DNA from: JBFGFX01 sp965232455
Lineage (GTDB): Bacteria; Pseudomonadota; Gammaproteobacteria; Steroidobacterales; Woeseiaceae
Assembly: GCA_965232455.1 (NCBI GenBank)
Contig: OZ246981.1
Span: 3,224,001 to 3,288,000 of the forward strand
Length of the DNA: 64,000 nt
Direction of reading: 5' to 3'
The position numbers were made by a program, and so were the translations under genes. The notes below the pieces were generated by a model. That model had not been told where the DNA came from. It searched no databases and worked only from the letters and a program-made list of their open reading frames with translations. Of the stretch, positions 61,890 through 64,000 are shown in pieces; position 1 is the first letter of the stretch; the number at the start of each line of letters is the position of its first letter.

Positions 61890-64000
61890 GTGTTTACCCA
61901 GTGCCCACAGTGCGATGCCGCGTTCCGGATCACGGCCGAAGTGTTGCAGCAGGCGCGCGGCCAGGTCCGCTGCGGCAGCTGCAACCACGCGTTCAACGCG
62001 CTCGACCACCTTTCCGAAGAACCGCCGGCCGTTGTTTCCCCGCCCTCGAACGCTCCCGACGTTGACGCAGATACCGACGACAACCGCAGTCAGGCCCTGC
62101 TGAAGACGCTCGATCGACTGGCCGGTCCGGACGACATCCGTATCGAGGACACGGGCGTGGAGTGGCTGGTGGTCGACGAAGACGACGCAGCGACGGAAGC
62201 CGACAGCCGGCCGCGGGACCCGGAGGCCACCGGATCGATGCGTTGGATCCTGGAGGGATCGGAGGACGACGTCGCCGACGATTCGGCGGTTCCGGAAGTC
62301 TCGGATCCGATCGCAACCGACGGCGATCTGGAAACCGCCGAAACAAGCGAGCAATTGGTGCTCGACGAGCAGGCCGTGCTCGAATACGCCGCCCAGTCCG
62401 ACGAACCGCGTTACGACGATAACACGCCACTGCCCGACGACTTCGAGGAACAACACAGTTTCACGCCCCCCGACGTTCCGGACGATGCGCCGCAGGACGC
62501 GTCGCAGGCTCATTCGACGGATCAGCAGGCGGACGAGCCGGAGGCCGCACTCGAACTCAGCGAACCGGACGAGTGGACAGATCTTCTCGACGAAGTCGCC
62601 GCCGCCCCTTCCGTTGACGTGGGCGTCACCCCGGAGACGGCTACGGAACCCGAAACGGATGATCGATTGTCGAAAGCCGGCGATCTGCCGCTCGACGTCG
62701 AGGAAGAACTCGCGGCCATCCACGGCGAACTTTCGTCAATGCCCGCCGCCGGGAGCCAGTCCGCGGCCGATGCGTTGCCGCTCGACGACGACGATTTGGA
62801 CTTGAGCCTGGACGACGAAACGGCGCCGGCGATGGGACCGGAATCCGAAGCGGCCGTGGTGGCTTCCCAACTCGACGATCTTCTGGAAGCCATGGGCACC
62901 AATAAATTCCGCGCCTCGGGTGGCGTCACGGAAGCGCCTGCGGATAACGGCGATATCGAACTCAGCGACGAGGTGCTCAGCCTGGTCGAAGAGACCATCG
63001 TCGAAGAAGCCATGGACGAAACGGCGGATGCCGGGGAGCAGAAGGACACCGCGGAAGCGCCCGCCGAGACCGACGATATCGAGCTCAGCGACGAGGTGCT
63101 CAGCCTGGTCGAAGAAACCATCGTCGAAGAAGCGGCGGACGAGGCGGCGGCGGCCGACGAAACGGCGGCAACCGGAGAGCAGACGGACAACGAGGCCGTT
63201 CCCGCCGAAGCAGGCGCCATCGACGACGAAGCAGCCACGGACGACGCGGAGAGCCAAACCGAGGAACCACCCGCCGACGTCGAAACCGCGGATGCGGCCG
63301 ACCCCGACGGTGATGCCGTCGTCTATGAGGAAACGACCGGGGAATTCGAGCGCGCGATAGCCAAAGCGGAGGGGGCGATACGCGCCGAACTGGCTGAAAC
63401 GGGCAATGAAGGTGCGCCGCTCGAAACCGAGGCTTCCGGGGACGGCGTCGACGAAATTCAGGGGAGTCTCGGCCCCGGAATAAACGACCAGTCCGGGGAA
63501 ACCGACGAAGACGTTGCGGCGGACGGGGAGCGGAAGAGCGACCCCGAGAACGACGTTCCCGAACGGAGTTCAGCCGGAACGGGCGACGACGACGACCTGG
63601 ACGATGAAATCGCGGCAATGACCGGCAACCTGAAAATCGACGCCAACCTGTTGCGCGCAATGAAAGACGAAGATCTGGCCGCCGCGATGGTGGACGAAGA
63701 CGGTTCGCCGATCGTCGAAACCATCGTCATGGAAGGCGACTTCGTCAGGGGCGCGGTCGAGCTCGACACCGACGAAGGTTCCAGGGCCGAAGAAAAAGCG
63801 GCGCCGCTCGATGTCCAGGATCCGGGGTCGCTGGTCGACACCTACATGTTCAACCGCAACGAAGACGGTCGCGGCGGCCCGTTTTCCGGCAAGCGCGCCG
63901 TCGTCGGAATCATCGTGTTGATTCTGTTGCTGATCGGCCAGTTTGTGCACAACTCACGTGAATCCCTCGCGACGTTCGGTGCGTTCAACCAGACACTCGC
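61890..64000 (+). CDS. MJ0042 zinc-ribbon protein with very long acidic linker (DUF3426 type), cut by window edge
   Basis: Starts with GTG at 61890 and remains open for 703 codons to the window edge. The first 36 residues form the MJ0042 zinc ribbon (TQCPQCDAAFRITAEV...VRCGSCNHAF). Then come about 600 residues dominated by Glu, Asp, Ala and Thr with no predicted fold, including two copies of a 41-residue repeat (GDIELSDEVLSLVEETIVEE and its near copy). A membrane helix (VVGIIVLILLLIGQFVH) appears just before the edge, followed by NSRESLATFGAF, the usual beginning of a DUF3426 domain. Its position behind prmA agrees with the gammaproteobacterial DUF3426 gene, normally 250-450 residues, so this one is greatly enlarged. 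Function unknown in the family. Confidence 0.88.
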   Translation, partial: MFTQCPQCDAAFRITAEVLQQARGQVRCGSCNHAFNALDHLSEEPPAVVSPPSNAPDVDADTDDNRSQALLKTLDRLAGPDDIRIEDTGVEWLVVDEDDAATEADSRPRDPEATGSMRWILEGSEDDVADDSAVPEVSDPIATDGDLETAETSEQLVLDEQAVLEYAAQSDEPRYDDNTPLPDDFEEQHSFTPPDVPDDAPQDASQAHSTDQQADEPEAALELSEPDEWTDLLDEVAAAPSVDVGVTPETATEPETDDRLSKAGDLPLDVEEELAAIHGELSSMPAAGSQSAADALPLDDDDLDLSLDDETAPAMGPESEAAVVASQLDDLLEAMGTNKFRASGGVTEAPADNGDIELSDEVLSLVEETIVEEAMDETADAGEQKDTAEAPAETDDIELSDEVLSLVEETIVEEAADEAAAADETAATGEQTDNEAVPAEAGAIDDEAATDDAESQTEEPPADVETADAADPDGDAVVYEETTGEFERAIAKAEGAIRAELAETGNEGAPLETEASGDGVDEIQGSLGPGINDQSGETDEDVAADGERKSDPENDVPERSSAGTGDDDDLDDEIAAMTGNLKIDANLLRAMKDEDLAAAMVDEDGSPIVETIVMEGDFVRGAVELDTDEGSRAEEKAAPLDVQDPGSLVDTYMFNRNEDGRGGPFSGKRAVVGIIVLILLLIGQFVHNSRESLATFGAFNQTL
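62952..63133 (+). repeat. Tandem 123-nt-period repeat within the DUF3426-type gene
   Basis: Copies at 62952-63010 and 63075-63133 are 59 bases each and nearly identical (differences at a few third positions); the period is 123 bases, 41 codons, so the frame is kept. Both encode DIELSDEVLSLVEETIVEE. The silent differences show the duplication is not very recent or is under protein-level selection. Confidence 0.9.

Overview
The window reads as one contiguous piece of chromosome from a moderately GC-rich gammaproteobacterium, probably a free-living marine or sediment lineage. The block dsbD-tlpA-aroQ-accB-accC-prmA-DUF3426, groES-groEL, msrP-msrQ and the PA0069-type radical SAM gene are all arranged as in Gammaproteobacteria. 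The Woeseia/Steroidobacterales/Chromatiales neighbourhood is my inference and was not computed. No phage, insertion sequence, CRISPR array, rRNA or tRNA gene was seen.

Left part (1-14.3 kb): a DUF2207 membrane protein (cut by the left edge), LemA and a MOSC protein are followed by the most unusual region. A leftward operon encodes a large PD40/beta-propeller lipoprotein with two c-type haem motifs, an SH3-plus-beta-barrel protein, a beta-barrel lipoprotein, a DUF4266 lipoprotein and a DUF3570 outer-membrane barrel. Across a 1.1-kb AT-richer gap lies a divergent three-gene operon: a DUF1588-like one-haem protein, a two-haem LamG lipoprotein and a Tat-exported DUF1501-like protein, closed by a strong terminator. 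Nearly every product is predicted to be exported. I infer a cell-surface redox or electron-transfer module of unknown substrate.

Middle (14.5-42.6 kb): mostly housekeeping and accessory metabolism. It includes a Trm112/N2227-like methyltransferase/PqqD-like fusion, a serine beta-lactamase-family enzyme, an HSL-type esterase, a PPIase plus HupE pair, a haloalkane dehalogenase, FdxA, a bifunctional beta-oxidation enzyme, MBL and Nudix hydrolases, a class II sirtuin, a rhomboid protease, a yellow/MRJP-like propeller, an EamA exporter and an MscS channel. A radical SAM protein sits behind a near-perfect LexA box. A TPR protein, an M23 peptidase, MsrA, an Fpg/Nei glycosylase, FolE, a strictosidine-synthase-like propeller, an M49-like peptidase and an SRPBCC/GyrI fusion follow.

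Right part (42.6-64 kb): a long IleS2-type isoleucyl-tRNA synthetase is preceded by a complete T-box riboswitch with an AUC specifier, an unusual regulator for this lineage. Next come a SoxC-type sulfite dehydrogenase with its cytochrome, a FrnE-like DsbA, MsrP/MsrQ, a LysE exporter, groES-groEL under an apparent CIRCE element and heat-shock-like promoter, a DsbD with two tandem N-terminal redox domains, TlpA, AroQ, AccB, AccC and PrmA. A very long acidic MJ0042-zinc-ribbon/DUF3426-type protein runs off the right edge.

Small-scale structure: two inverted pairs of GTAGGAGC-headed REP elements (near 1.9 and 18.65 kb), a short motif shared by three intergenic sites, and a 123-nt tandem repeat inside the last gene. 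Periplasmic thiol and methionine redox repair (DsbA, DsbD, TlpA, MsrA, MsrPQ) recurs across the right half.
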